A stretch of DNA of 64,000 bases, from positions 1 to 64,000 of the forward strand of contig DDTF01000052.1 of assembly GCA_002345965.1 (NCBI GenBank), read 5' to 3'. Below, piece by piece: positions 51,983 through 61,076 of this stretch; the first letter of the stretch is position 1; the number at the start of each line of letters is the position of its first letter. The notes under the pieces are model-generated. The model saw only the letters and a program-made list of their open reading frames with translations, made no database searches and had not been told where the DNA came from. This stretch comes from Flammeovirgaceae bacterium UBA2371. Lineage in GTDB: Bacteria > Bacteroidota > Bacteroidia > Cytophagales > Cyclobacteriaceae. The translations under genes were made by a program, and so were the position numbers.

Positions 51983-54223
51983 TTAGATTTTAGCAAATTT
52001 CAATCTTAAACTATTACCAACCACACTTACGGAACTCATTGCCATGGCCGCCCCGGCAATCATTGGATCGAGTAAAAATCCATTGATTGGATATAGGATA
52101 CCAGCTGCAATGGGAATTCCAATTACATTATAGATAAAAGCCCAGAATAAATTTTGCTTAATCCCTATTACCGTTTTGGATGAAAGATTCAATGCTTTTG
52201 GGATTGACTGAAGATCTGATGTAATCAATGTCATTTTAGCTACGTCCATGGCAATGTCAGACCCTTTTCCCATCGCAATGCTTACATCGGCTTGCGCAAG
52301 AGCATGTGAGTCGTTGATGCCGTCTCCTACCATGGCCACCACTTTACCTTCAGCTTGCAGTTGTTTTACAAACTCTGCTTTATCAGATGGTAGCACTTCA
52401 GCCTTGAAATGTCTTAATCCCACTTGCTGTGAAACTGCTTTGGCTGTTTGTTCATTGTCACCCGTTAACATGTGAACTTCAATACCCTTTTCCTGCAATG
52501 TTTTAATGGCTGCTGCGGAGGTCGCTTTGATCTTATCTGCAATGGCAAGCACAGCCAGCACCTTATTACTATCAAAGAAATACACAACAGTTTTAGCTTC
52601 CGATTGCAGCTGTTTTGCTTTTAGCGCTATGTTTTCGCTAACAGTCACATTGTTCTCCTCTATTAGTTTTTTGTTCCCCACGAAGTAGGATATTCCATTT
52701 CTTCTTGCCTGAACCCCCCTTCCGGTAATGCTTTCAAAGGATTCCATTGGAGTTCCCCCGGCTCCATTGACTTTAAGATGGTTGACAACCGCGTCTGCCA
52801 GCGGATGTTCTGATTGTTTTTCTATTGCATAAAGGATGCCTTCCAACTCTGAATTCATTTCTACTTCCCAGATCAAATCAGTCACCACTGGTTTACCCTC
52901 TGTTATTGTTCCTGTTTTATCAAGTATTACGGCATTCACTTTATGTGCCAGTTCAAGGCTTTCGGCATCCTTTATGAGGATGTTATTTTCTGCTCCTTTA
53001 CCAACACCCACCATAATGGCTGTTGGTGTGGCAAGTCCTAATGCACAGGGACATGCAATCACCAATACAGTTACTGATGTAAGCAATGCATGAGTAAAGG
53101 CATTGTCTCCACCAATCAACATCCAGGTTGCAAAGGTTAGAATGGCAATACCTATCACGATGGGTACGAATATTCCCGCAATCTTATCTACCAATTTTTG
53201 TACAGGCGCTTTACTGCCCTGAGCATCCTGTACCATTTTTATGATTTGCGCCAGAATGGTATCACCCCCCACTTTCTCAGCTTCAAACTGAAAACTCCCT
53301 TTCTGATTGATAGTGCCTGCAAAAACAATTTCTCCTTCATTTTTTTCAACAGGTACAGGCTCTCCGGATATCATGCTTTCATCTACAAATGAAGATCCGG
53401 ATACTACCTTTCCATCTACAGGAACTTTTTCACCAGGTCGCACCATTATTCTATAACCTACCTTTACAGCAGCTATTGGTATTTCTTGTTCTACTCTATC
53501 AACAATTGCGCGTACAGTTTTGGGTTGCAACCCCATTAATTTTTTAATCGCAGAAGAAGTATTTGACTTTGCTTTTTCTTCCAATAATTTACCGAGTGAA
53601 ATAAAAGCAATCACTACAGCGGCTGCTTCATAGTAGACATGCGGATGAACGCCCCTGGCATGCCAAAATTCAGGGAAGAAGGTATTGAATGCACTAAATG
53701 CAAAAGCAATACCCGTTGATAATGCCACTAAAGTATCCATGTTCGACTTACCGAATTTGGCTTGCTTAAAAGCATTGATGAAATAATTCCTACCAAAATA
53801 AAATACTACAGGAGCCGCAAATGCCATAGAAATATAATTGCCGTAGGGCATGTCCATATAAAACATACCAATGATGACCACCGGCAGCGCCAACACTAAT
53901 GACCAGATGGTTCTGTTTTTTACTTCTTCATAATGTCTTTTTTGCGCTTCCTCCTTTACCGCCTGTGGATCCTCCACGTCTACCACCAGATCGTAGCCAA
54001 TAGAGCGAACTGCGTTTTGAAAGTCAGCTGGCTTAGCGATGGTTTCATCATACTCCACCCAAGCTGATTGATTCGCAAAATTTACCCCAGCATCCTTTAC
54101 TCCTTCTGTTGATTTAAGCATAGATTCTACACTCACCGCACAGGCGGCACAGGTCATTTCCAAAACCGGAAAAGTGCCTCGGGTAGTCTTTGCTATACTA
54201 TTCATTACACTAGTTGTTGTCAT
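51983..54223 (-). CDS. copA: Copper-exporting P1B-type ATPase
   Basis: 746 residues. One N-terminal HMA domain with MTCAACAVS (Cys25, Cys28), eight transmembrane helices, the CPC motif in ACPCALGLATPTA, phosphorylation loop DKTGT, SGEPVP actuator loop, SEHPLA histidine-proline motif and GDGIND hinge. C-terminal signatures (FIYNVIGIPIAAG, MAMSSVSVVGNSLRL) match Cu(I)-type P1B-1 enzymes. It pumps Cu(I) out of the cytoplasm. The CxxC peptide at 42042 is a plausible chaperone. HMA-AraC regulators lie just upstream. Confidence 0.94.
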   Translation of the reverse strand: MTTTSVMNSIAKTTRGTFPVLEMTCAACAVSVESMLKSTEGVKDAGVNFANQSAWVEYDETIAKPADFQNAVRSIGYDLVVDVEDPQAVKEEAQKRHYEEVKNRTIWSLVLALPVVIIGMFYMDMPYGNYISMAFAAPVVFYFGRNYFINAFKQAKFGKSNMDTLVALSTGIAFAFSAFNTFFPEFWHARGVHPHVYYEAAAVVIAFISLGKLLEEKAKSNTSSAIKKLMGLQPKTVRAIVDRVEQEIPIAAVKVGYRIMVRPGEKVPVDGKVVSGSSFVDESMISGEPVPVEKNEGEIVFAGTINQKGSFQFEAEKVGGDTILAQIIKMVQDAQGSKAPVQKLVDKIAGIFVPIVIGIAILTFATWMLIGGDNAFTHALLTSVTVLVIACPCALGLATPTAIMVGVGKGAENNILIKDAESLELAHKVNAVILDKTGTITEGKPVVTDLIWEVEMNSELEGILYAIEKQSEHPLADAVVNHLKVNGAGGTPMESFESITGRGVQARRNGISYFVGNKKLIEENNVTVSENIALKAKQLQSEAKTVVYFFDSNKVLAVLAIADKIKATSAAAIKTLQEKGIEVHMLTGDNEQTAKAVSQQVGLRHFKAEVLPSDKAEFVKQLQAEGKVVAMVGDGINDSHALAQADVSIAMGKGSDIAMDVAKMTLITSDLQSIPKALNLSSKTVIGIKQNLFWAFIYNVIGIPIAAGILYPINGFLLDPMIAGAAMAMSSVSVVGNSLRLKFAKI

Positions 54224-54436
54224 GAGTTCCTTATTTTAATTTTTTCCTCCTGATTTACAATGCAAGTATACTGTCATTGTATCCTTCGGGTTTTGCATAG
54301 TTGCTAATAAGATTTATATGATTCTACACATTCCAAATTTCTACCCTCCTATTTGTTATACTTCTATTCTATTAACAATAATATCCTAAAATAGAATTTA
54401 CATTTTACCAGAAAAGGTTTACATAATTCCCTGCCT

Positions 54437-55018
54437 TTAACTGTCAATTCGCTCTGCCAGATTTCTTTTTTCCAATCGAATGGATTTAAAAAGGGATGGT
54501 GGCAGTCCGATGAGTTCCTTAAATTGCCTCGACAAGTGATTAACGCTACTGAATCCCAGTTGATGAGCGATCTCTGTCAGGCTAGCATCTGTGTATACAA
54601 GTAATTCCTTCACTTTTTCTATTCTTTTGTTGATGATATAATGCTCAAGTGTTATTCCTTCAGACGCGGAGAATGTTTCACTGATTGAGTCATAGTTCAT
54701 ATTTAAAGATTCGGCCAACAAAATGGAAAATTTTACCCTGCGGCTCTGTTCAGCTTCTTGCGACAAAACTTCATCGATAAGGACTTTAACATGACTGATC
54801 ATTTTTGTTTGCTTGTCACTGATCAGCTCAAAACCATGAATTTCCAAAAATTCAATGATTTTCTTGATACCTTCCTCTCCGGGAGGGTTAGTCATTGTAA
54901 TTTTACCGAGGCTAACCTTTTCTACAGGAAATCCCAGGTTGGCTATGCCGCTTCTGATCACTGAAACACAGCGATCGCATACCATTCCACGAATAAAAAA
55001 CTCTTTGGGCTGTTCCAT
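54437..55018 (-). CDS. HMA-AraC hybrid regulator (copy nearer copA)
   Basis: 193 residues. Residues about 5-70 form an HMA-like module with GMVCDRCVSV (Cys14, Cys17). Residues about 85-190 form an AraC/XylS double helix-turn-helix (HYIINKRIEKVKELLVYT, LTEIAHQLGFSSVNHLSRQFKELIG). This would let one protein bind a soft metal and DNA. It lies 213 bp upstream of the copA start on the same strand; the gap has room for a promoter. A target at copA is likely but inferred. Confidence 0.85.
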   Translation of the reverse strand: MEQPKEFFIRGMVCDRCVSVIRSGIANLGFPVEKVSLGKITMTNPPGEEGIKKIIEFLEIHGFELISDKQTKMISHVKVLIDEVLSQEAEQSRRVKFSILLAESLNMNYDSISETFSASEGITLEHYIINKRIEKVKELLVYTDASLTEIAHQLGFSSVNHLSRQFKELIGLPPSLFKSIRLEKRNLAERIDS

Positions 55019-55095
55019 TGTCTTTGTATTAAGTCAAAGGAATGCACTTGTCGGAGAATCTTCGTTACACTAATGCCGGAAAGACTTACACAATT

Positions 55096-55674
55096 TTAAG
55101 AAATGCCGTCCAGCGGTTTGCGTTGTTGATCAATAGACCTTGATTTTTTCAACTCGGAGGGGGTAAGGCCTGTAACCTTTTTGAACTGCCCGGATAAATG
55201 CGCCACACTACTGTATCCCATTGAGTTTGCAATTTCACTTAAGTTGAGTTCATCGTAAAAAAGCAGTTCTTTTACGCGTTCAATCTTTTGACGAATAATG
55301 TATTGCTCCAGGGTGATCCCGACAACAGACGAAAAAAGGTTACTGAGATAATTGTATTCATAATGCAATTCCTCACTCAAAATAGTAGACCAATTGAATT
55401 TTCTATCAGAAGGATTCGAGTGATGTATCAATTGAATCACCTTATTTTTAATAGCTTCAATTAATCTGGCCTTCTGGTCATCGATTCTTTCAAAACCTAA
55501 ATCGATCAAAACTTTATCCAAATGAAGGTATTGCTCTTTGGAAAGATTGGTTTCTTTTAATTGTACTTCTCCAAGAGAAACTCGTTCGGGGTTCAAATTA
55601 AGAGCTTCGAGGGCTTGTTTTACCACCATTACACAGCGATTACAAACCATGTTTTTTATGTAGAGTGTGGTCAT
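55096..55674 (-). CDS. HMA-AraC hybrid regulator (upstream copy)
   Basis: 192 residues with the same architecture as its neighbour: NMVCNRCVMVV (Cys11, Cys14) at the start and a full AraC HTH at the C-terminus (QYIIRQKIERVKELLFYDELNLSEIANSMGYSSVAHLSGQFKK). The middle segments (L-DxVSLG, helical linker) also align by eye, so the pair comes from a tandem duplication. Each keeps both Cys, indicating selection for metal binding or a thiol switch. It follows the carboxypeptidase-like gene by 82 bp. Confidence 0.85.
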   Translation of the reverse strand: MTTLYIKNMVCNRCVMVVKQALEALNLNPERVSLGEVQLKETNLSKEQYLHLDKVLIDLGFERIDDQKARLIEAIKNKVIQLIHHSNPSDRKFNWSTILSEELHYEYNYLSNLFSSVVGITLEQYIIRQKIERVKELLFYDELNLSEIANSMGYSSVAHLSGQFKKVTGLTPSELKKSRSIDQQRKPLDGIS

Positions 55675-55756
55675 GCCAGTAAGAAGATAGTATTAAGTTA
55701 TAAAAATTCTGCTGCCACAAATCCGAAAAGTAAAATCCAAATACAGCTTCAACAGA

Positions 55757-56383
55757 TTATTTATCACGCTTAAGGTCCCTGAAAAATCTGGCCCAGTTAA
55801 AAGGGTTCAAGAATGGGTTGGTTCTGGGTTGAAACCGATCATTGATTGAACCTGTATATTGATCCATGTAGTACCTATAGTTTGCCTGCCCGTCCATTGG
55901 AGTGGTTCGCAGCATTAATGCCAACAACTCGGCATTCATGGCTTTGGGGTCCACACCATTGTCCATTGGAATATTAAGAGCAAGTACCGCTTCCTTAAAA
56001 ACTTCTTCAGTTGGAAAAGGCATAATCTCCACTTCCTGCAGGTAGGTAACATCAGGTACCATTTCCACAATTATGGTCAGGTATTCTGAAATGGATTTGG
56101 GCACGATATAGTGTCTGCGATTGTAACCCACGGAGCTGATCACCACGCTATCTCCTTCCAACACTGGCATAGAAAAATATCCCGTACGATTGGAGGTAGT
56201 TCCTCTGCCTGCCTTTGGCACATAAATATGTACCCCTGGCAAGCCAGAAACACTGTCCTCTGCTAAAATGATACCTGACAATTGAATCACCCGCTTTTTA
56301 CTTTGTGCAAGGCTGTCGGTAGCAGAAACACATAAAATGAGCCCCAGCAGAAAGAAAAACCATTTTGTATTAATACCCTTCAT
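55757..56383 (-). CDS. Carboxypeptidase-D regulatory-like domain protein
   Basis: 208 residues with a signal peptide (FLLGLILCVSATDSLAQ). Residues about 35-115 are a CarboxypepD_reg-like (TonB-plug-associated) beta sandwich: LSGIILAEDSVSGLPGVHIYVPKAGRG, DSVVISSVGYNRR. The C-terminal 90 residues are helical and end KFRDLKRDK-like, with no barrel, so it is not a receptor. Such domains bind in the periplasm or at the surface; the role is unknown. Confidence 0.78.
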   Translation of the reverse strand: MKGINTKWFFFLLGLILCVSATDSLAQSKKRVIQLSGIILAEDSVSGLPGVHIYVPKAGRGTTSNRTGYFSMPVLEGDSVVISSVGYNRRHYIVPKSISEYLTIIVEMVPDVTYLQEVEIMPFPTEEVFKEAVLALNIPMDNGVDPKAMNAELLALMLRTTPMDGQANYRYYMDQYTGSINDRFQPRTNPFLNPFNWARFFRDLKRDK

Positions 56384-56399
56384 AAATTAATCAGTTATT

Positions 56400-56407
56400 C
56401 AAAGATA
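56400..56407 (-). promoter_or_regulatory. -7 box of the carboxypeptidase-like gene
   Basis: TATCTTTG on the minus strand, ending 16 nt before the ATG at 56383; an exact TAnnTTTG match. Confidence 0.55.
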
Positions 56408-56520
56408 AGGATTGATCAGAAACCTCCCTAATGTTTAAACGGAGCATTTACATTGATGTTTTTGTATTAACTTGAACAATCAAAAAACAACTCAAAGACC
56501 GCAATAATTCCACAAACGGT

Positions 56521-56901
56521 ATGAGGCTAAAACACTTTAACATCGACTTAGGCGCTCAGATTTTTCTTTCCTGTTCGGACACATCCCGACTGCGAATTCT
56601 GAATCTGATTATGAATAATGGGGAAATGTGCATTAGCGACCTGGAGAAAATATTGGATTTTACCCAAACAAAAACATCACGACATCTGGTGTACCTGAAG
56701 AACTCAGACATTCTATCAATCAGGAAATTTAACCAATGGGTGTTTTATCAAATTAAGGATGAAGTATTTGATATTGTCAAACAAATACTGCAATTCATCA
56801 GTCGTGATCCTATTCTTCAAAAAGACCAGGAGGTTTACGATACTTTGTATTCCAATCGCGAACTTGCGCTCAATAAATTAAACATTCGTCCGCTTAGATA
56901 A
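56521..56901 (+). CDS. ArsR-family winged-helix regulator
   Basis: 126 residues with an ArsR-type wing-helix (SDTSRLRILNLIMNNGEMCISDLEKILDFTQTKTSRHLVYLK). In metal-sensing ArsR proteins the start of the recognition region reads CxC (ELCVCDL); here it is MCISDL with one Cys, so an As/Cd thiol site is incomplete. A non-metal signal is possible. It lies divergently from the carboxypeptidase-like gene and 8 bp upstream of a HAD phosphatase, likely its operon partner. Confidence 0.85.
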   Translation: MRLKHFNIDLGAQIFLSCSDTSRLRILNLIMNNGEMCISDLEKILDFTQTKTSRHLVYLKNSDILSIRKFNQWVFYQIKDEVFDIVKQILQFISRDPILQKDQEVYDTLYSNRELALNKLNIRPLR

Positions 56902-56909
56902 TTTTCACA

Positions 56910-57611
56910 TTGAATAACTCAGAATATAAATGCGTGATCTTTGATCTCGATCATACCCTTTGGGACTATGATAGGAACTGCGCAGAGGCACTTTATGAAT
57001 TGTATGAGAAGAACGATTTAAAAAAGAGAGGAATTCAATCGTTTGAAGAACTCCTTACTGTATTTATGGAATTAAATACACAAATGTGGGATCAATACGA
57101 TCTGGGTATTATTCAAAGAGATATCATTAGATATCAGCGCTTTCATCGCATATTACTGGCACTTGGAGTTGACGATTACCAACTTTCATTATCCATGTCA
57201 AGCGATTATGTATCACTTTCTCCCACTAAAAAGAATTTATTGCCAAATGCAAAGACGGTTTTGGATTATCTGGCAGGGAATTATCGCATGTTGATTATTA
57301 CCAATGGATTTGAGGACATTCAGCATACCAAGCTTTCCTCTTCCGGAATCTCCAATTATTTTGACAAAGTAATTACGTCTGAAACGGCTGGGCACAAAAA
57401 ACCAGCTAAGGAAATTTTCGATTATGCCCTGTCCGTTGGAAATTTCAAGACAGAAGAGGTGATCATGATCGGTGACAACCTCAATACCGATATAAAAGGT
57501 GCCCTCAATGCATCCATTGACAGCGTCTATTTTAATCCTTCACGGAAAGGCCACAGCGCAGCTATTCAATATGAAATTTCGGATTTAATAGAACTAAAAA
57601 CCATCCTCTAA
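56910..57611 (+). CDS. YjjG-like HAD nucleotidase/phosphatase
   Basis: 233 residues with HAD motifs I (VIFDLDHTLWD), II (IITNGF), III (HKKPAKEIF) and IV (IGDNLNTDIKGA), and a helical cap between I and II. It matches noncanonical pyrimidine nucleotidase YjjG, which dephosphorylates nucleoside monophosphates. The start is TTG 56910: no ATG precedes motif I in frame and the next GTG is eight residues later, too close to the motif. It is 8 bp after the ArsR-like gene. Confidence 0.87.
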   Translation: MNNSEYKCVIFDLDHTLWDYDRNCAEALYELYEKNDLKKRGIQSFEELLTVFMELNTQMWDQYDLGIIQRDIIRYQRFHRILLALGVDDYQLSLSMSSDYVSLSPTKKNLLPNAKTVLDYLAGNYRMLIITNGFEDIQHTKLSSSGISNYFDKVITSETAGHKKPAKEIFDYALSVGNFKTEEVIMIGDNLNTDIKGALNASIDSVYFNPSRKGHSAAIQYEISDLIELKTIL

Positions 57612-57627
57612 ACGTTTTGAAATTGAT

Positions 57628-57635
57628 TATCTTTG
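57628..57635 (+). promoter_or_regulatory. -7 box of the P5C dehydrogenase gene
   Basis: TATCTTTG, an exact TAnnTTTG, 58 nt before the ATG at 57694. It supports starting at 57694 and not at the upstream GTG. Confidence 0.5.
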
Positions 57636-57693
57636 CCACCTCCGCAAAAGCGGGGTGTTTTACCAAGTTGAACTCAAAAATATTCTATTAATT

Positions 57694-59325
57694 ATGGCCA
57701 ACGGTTTTTATAAAGTACCCGCTCCCAAAAACGAACCCATTCTTTCTTACGCCCCTGGCACCAAAGAAAGGGCACTATTGAAAAAAGAACTTGAGGAATT
57801 CCGCGCAAAAAAAGCAGATATTCCGATGTATATAGGTGGGGAAGAAATACGCACCGGAAAAACAATTTCCATTTCGCCTCCACATGATCACAAGCACACA
57901 CTAGGACATTTTCACGAAGGTGATAAAAGTCACGTTGAGCAAGCCATCGCTTCTGCAATGGCCGCAAAAGAACTTTGGGCAAATCTAAGCTGGGAAAGTC
58001 GTGCTGGAATTTTTCTAAAAGCAGCAGATCTTATTGCAGGTCCTTACAGACATAAGATTAATGCAGTCACAATGTTGGGACAATCTAAAAATGCTTTTCA
58101 AGCAGAGATTGATGCCTCGTGCGAATCCATTGACTTCTTACGTTTCAATGCTCACTTCATGACCGAAATCTACAGAGATCAACCAGACTCTTCTGCTGGT
58201 GTTTGGAATCGCATGGAGTACAGACCCCTGGAAGGTTTTATTTTTGCACTTACGCCATTTAACTTTACTGCGATTGGTGTAAACTTGCCCACCAGTGCTG
58301 CCATGATGGGTAACACCATTGTATGGAAACCCGCTTACACTCAGATCTATTCCGCCAACCTGGTGATGCAAATTTTGAAAGAAGCAGGCCTGCCCGATGG
58401 CGTCATCAACATGATATACACGGATGGCCCTACCACAGGGAATGTTATTTTCAACCATAAAGATTTCGGTGGTATTCATTTTACCGGAAGTACCAAAGTG
58501 TTTCAAACCATTTGGAAAACAATTGGAGAGAACATTTTCAAGTACAAATCCTATCCACGCATTGTTGGCGAAACTGGAGGAAAGGATTTTATCATGGTGC
58601 ACAAAAGTGCGGATGCAAAAGCAGTGTCTACCGCCATTAGCCGTGGGGCATTTGAGTACCAGGGACAGAAATGCTCTGCAGCATCAAGATGCTATATCCC
58701 ATCTAACCTTTGGGACGATGTAAAAAAATATCTTATCGAAGACCTTAAGTCTATGAAGATGGGGCCGACAGAAGATTTTGGAAACTTTATCAATGCCGTT
58801 ATTGATGAGAAATCTTTTGATAAGATTACAGGATACATTGATCAGGCAAAAGCAAATCCTCAAAACGAAATTATCGCAGGTGGAAAGTATGATAAATCAA
58901 AAGGCTATTTCATCGAGCCCACCGTTGTAGTTACCAAAGATCCATCTTCCGTAACCATGTGCGAAGAAATATTTGGCCCGGTAGTTACAATCTATGTGTA
59001 CCATGCCGAAAACTATGAGCAAACACTCGAGCTGGTCGATCAAACCTCTCCTTATGCGCTCACTGGATCCATAATATCCAAGGACAGGTATGCCATTGAA
59101 ATGGCTACCAAGAAATTAACCAATGCAGCTGGTAACTTCTACATCAACGACAAGCCAACAGGCGCTGTTGTGGCACAACAACCTTTCGGTGGTGCAAGAG
59201 GTTCAGGAACCAATGACAAGGCGGGAGCCAAAATGAACTTGCTAAGATGGACTTCTATGCGCACTATTAAGGAAACTTTCGTTTCCCCAACAGATTATAG
59301 ATATCCGTTTTTGGATAAGGAATAA
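57694..59325 (+). CDS. pruA: 1-pyrroline-5-carboxylate dehydrogenase
   Basis: 543 residues from ATG 57694 (MANGFYKVPAP); a GTG-started frame goes back to 57655. This matches the stand-alone L-glutamate gamma-semialdehyde dehydrogenase (about 540 residues). ALDH motifs are visible: FTGSTKVFQTIW, the Glu region VGETGGKDF, catalytic Cys327 (EYQGQKCSA) and the C-terminal GGARGSGTNDKAG. It makes glutamate from P5C, the second step of proline breakdown. Proline dehydrogenase is not nearby. A terminator follows. Confidence 0.95.
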   Translation: MANGFYKVPAPKNEPILSYAPGTKERALLKKELEEFRAKKADIPMYIGGEEIRTGKTISISPPHDHKHTLGHFHEGDKSHVEQAIASAMAAKELWANLSWESRAGIFLKAADLIAGPYRHKINAVTMLGQSKNAFQAEIDASCESIDFLRFNAHFMTEIYRDQPDSSAGVWNRMEYRPLEGFIFALTPFNFTAIGVNLPTSAAMMGNTIVWKPAYTQIYSANLVMQILKEAGLPDGVINMIYTDGPTTGNVIFNHKDFGGIHFTGSTKVFQTIWKTIGENIFKYKSYPRIVGETGGKDFIMVHKSADAKAVSTAISRGAFEYQGQKCSAASRCYIPSNLWDDVKKYLIEDLKSMKMGPTEDFGNFINAVIDEKSFDKITGYIDQAKANPQNEIIAGGKYDKSKGYFIEPTVVVTKDPSSVTMCEEIFGPVVTIYVYHAENYEQTLELVDQTSPYALTGSIISKDRYAIEMATKKLTNAAGNFYINDKPTGAVVAQQPFGGARGSGTNDKAGAKMNLLRWTSMRTIKETFVSPTDYRYPFLDKE

Positions 59326-59334
59326 GCACCGGAT

Positions 59335-59373
59335 AAAACAGAGCCCTCAAATATTTGAGGGCTCTGTTTTTTT
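59335..59373. terminator. Bidirectional terminator
   Basis: A near-perfect hairpin with long arms (core CAGAGCCCTCAAA and complement, minimal loop) ending in seven T residues. It ends at the stop of the convergent creD gene and serves both genes. Confidence 0.88.
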
Positions 59374-60730
59374 AAACTGCTTCCCTGTACCAGTTGATTT
59401 TTCTGGTAAGGTACATCAACGCACTGATCACTATAAATAATCCAATACTTCCCGTTAACAAAGAGAAGTCCTGCTGGATAATGATCACATATATAAAACC
59501 GTAAAACGCCACCAGTAAACCTGAAAACAAACCCACCATTTTTTTTGGTTTTAAAAAGGAAGCTGAATATAAAGTAAGCAAAACCACAGTGGCCATGGAA
59601 GAAATCAAGTAGGAACCATTATAACCCACCTGTTCCGATATACTAAGTAAGAGCGTATAGTAGACAATTAAAGCAGCACCCATTAGAATGTATTGAAACG
59701 GATGTATTTTAATCTTTTGAGAAATCTCAACCAGAAAAAGAGAGACAAAAGTTAACAGTATGATAAGCACTCCATATTTTGAAGTGCGCATACTTTTTTG
59801 ATATTGCTCTACCGGTATTAATAAATCAACTCCAAAATCCGAGCCTGCCAGGTTTTTGTTTTCATCAATCCACTGCTGAGCAAACGGACGATTAAAGTGC
59901 AATACTCTCCACTCTGCAGTAAATTCATTTTCAGCAATTGTACGTGTATCCGGAAGGAACTCACCATTAAAACTGGGATTACCCCAGGGACCTGAAAGAT
60001 TCACCAATGTAGTTTTCCCAACAGGTATGAAATCGAGTCCACTGCTACCCTTGAATTTCAGTTGCATTGAAAAAGGCTTGTTGAAATCCGGTTCATTGTT
60101 CCAATTTAATCTTGCTATTAAACCGGTAGAGGTTGTCCCTTGGTAATTAAACCCCAATTCATTAGATGGTTCAGTAATCAAGTCTTTCTCTCCATACCTG
60201 ATAGTAGGATTTTCTGAGATACCTCGCAAATCTGAAATACCTAAAACAAGATAGGCATCATTCCATATTACTTTGCCTTCAATATTCAATGCTTTCAAAT
60301 CCGGAACTATCCAAGACGCCTTTACATTGAGAGCTGCCTCATATACGGCTGCCTCATAAATGCCTCTGTGCAAAACTTTGGGATCAACCTTTCCGGTAAC
60401 AGTTAATTGTTCTGGTAACAGATAAGCTTTCCTGATGTACTCAACCATCTCAGGTTCTTGCCCAGGCTTTTTAAAGACCTCTACTTCCCTATAGGGCAAT
60501 ACAATCACAGGCCCACACACGGATTGGTTGCCAGACCACTTACTGGTAATTTCGGTAATCACTTCACCTGATCGGGATTGCCTTTCAAAGATGAGGTTAT
60601 CAATCCACGAAAGCGGGATCATGAGGATTAGCAATAGAAATCCAATAGATAATAATTTGATGGTGACTGACTCCTGAATCCAGCGGTTGAACCTATCCAA
60701 AAGATTCATTGGGGTATTCGTATTTTCCAT
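59372..60730 (-). CDS. creD: CreD-family inner-membrane protein
   Basis: 452 residues. A first transmembrane helix (about 22-45), a large periplasmic domain (about 50-320; VITEITSKWSGNQSVCGPVIVLPY), then five or six closely packed C-terminal helices (YGVLIILLTFVSLFLVEISQKIKIHPFQYILMGAALIVYY). This is the CreD/Cet layout, linked in gamma-proteobacteria to the CreBC envelope response and to beta-lactam and colicin tolerance. No creBC genes occur here. A winged-helix regulator lies 43 bp upstream, with a shared operator-like motif. Confidence 0.88.
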   Translation of the reverse strand: MENTNTPMNLLDRFNRWIQESVTIKLLSIGFLLLILMIPLSWIDNLIFERQSRSGEVITEITSKWSGNQSVCGPVIVLPYREVEVFKKPGQEPEMVEYIRKAYLLPEQLTVTGKVDPKVLHRGIYEAAVYEAALNVKASWIVPDLKALNIEGKVIWNDAYLVLGISDLRGISENPTIRYGEKDLITEPSNELGFNYQGTTSTGLIARLNWNNEPDFNKPFSMQLKFKGSSGLDFIPVGKTTLVNLSGPWGNPSFNGEFLPDTRTIAENEFTAEWRVLHFNRPFAQQWIDENKNLAGSDFGVDLLIPVEQYQKSMRTSKYGVLIILLTFVSLFLVEISQKIKIHPFQYILMGAALIVYYTLLLSISEQVGYNGSYLISSMATVVLLTLYSASFLKPKKMVGLFSGLLVAFYGFIYVIIIQQDFSLLTGSIGLFIVISALMYLTRKINWYREAV

Positions 60731-60735
60731 AATTG

Positions 60736-60760
60736 AAAGTACTTTTTATTTAAAAGTTAA
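60736..60760 (-). promoter_or_regulatory. Promoter-operator module upstream of creD
   Basis: On the minus strand, TTAACTTT (60760-60753), a 7-nt spacer and the palindrome AAAGTACTTT (60745-60736). TAACTTTT is close to the -7 consensus, so the palindrome sits at the expected start site. The same module with the same spacing precedes the membrane protein at 61696. Confidence 0.6.
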
Positions 60761-60773
60761 ATGTTAAAATTTT

Positions 60774-61076
60774 TTATTTTTTCTGTTCTTTAATTATTAG
60801 CTCCAACGCATCAATATGTTTTTTAAATGCTTGCCTACCTTTTTCTGAAATGCGATAGCGGGTATTGGGTTTTTTATCAACAAAAGATTTATTGATGAGA
60901 ATATACTTTTCTCTTTCCAGGGTTTTAATGTGTGTAGCTAAACTACCGTCACTCAAGTCCAAAACTTCCTTCAAAGAATTGAAGTCATAAGATTCATTCA
61001 CTATCAGAATAGATAATATTTGCAGGCGCACACTGTGCTCTAGTACTTTATCAAGTTTACTGAATGGATTGCTCAT
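60774..61076 (-). CDS. Winged-helix DNA-binding regulator
   Basis: 100 residues, a stand-alone winged HTH of the ArsR/MarR-like type (LEHSVRLQILSILIVNESYDFNSLKEVLDLSDGSLATHIKTLEREKYI) with a wing (NTRYRISEKGRQAFKKH). No sensor domain. Its start overlaps the upstream membrane protein stop by 4 bp (ATGA). The repeated TTAACTTT-N7-AAAGTACTTT module at both promoters of this group is its likely binding site (inferred). Likely target genes are itself, the membrane protein and creD. Confidence 0.88.
   Translation of the reverse strand: MSNPFSKLDKVLEHSVRLQILSILIVNESYDFNSLKEVLDLSDGSLATHIKTLEREKYILINKSFVDKKPNTRYRISEKGRQAFKKHIDALELIIKEQKK

Noticed and set aside
58138..58602. Minus-strand frame of 154 codons inside pruA
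   Set aside because: It lies fully inside a well-supported aldehyde dehydrogenase frame; no promoter or motif supports it.
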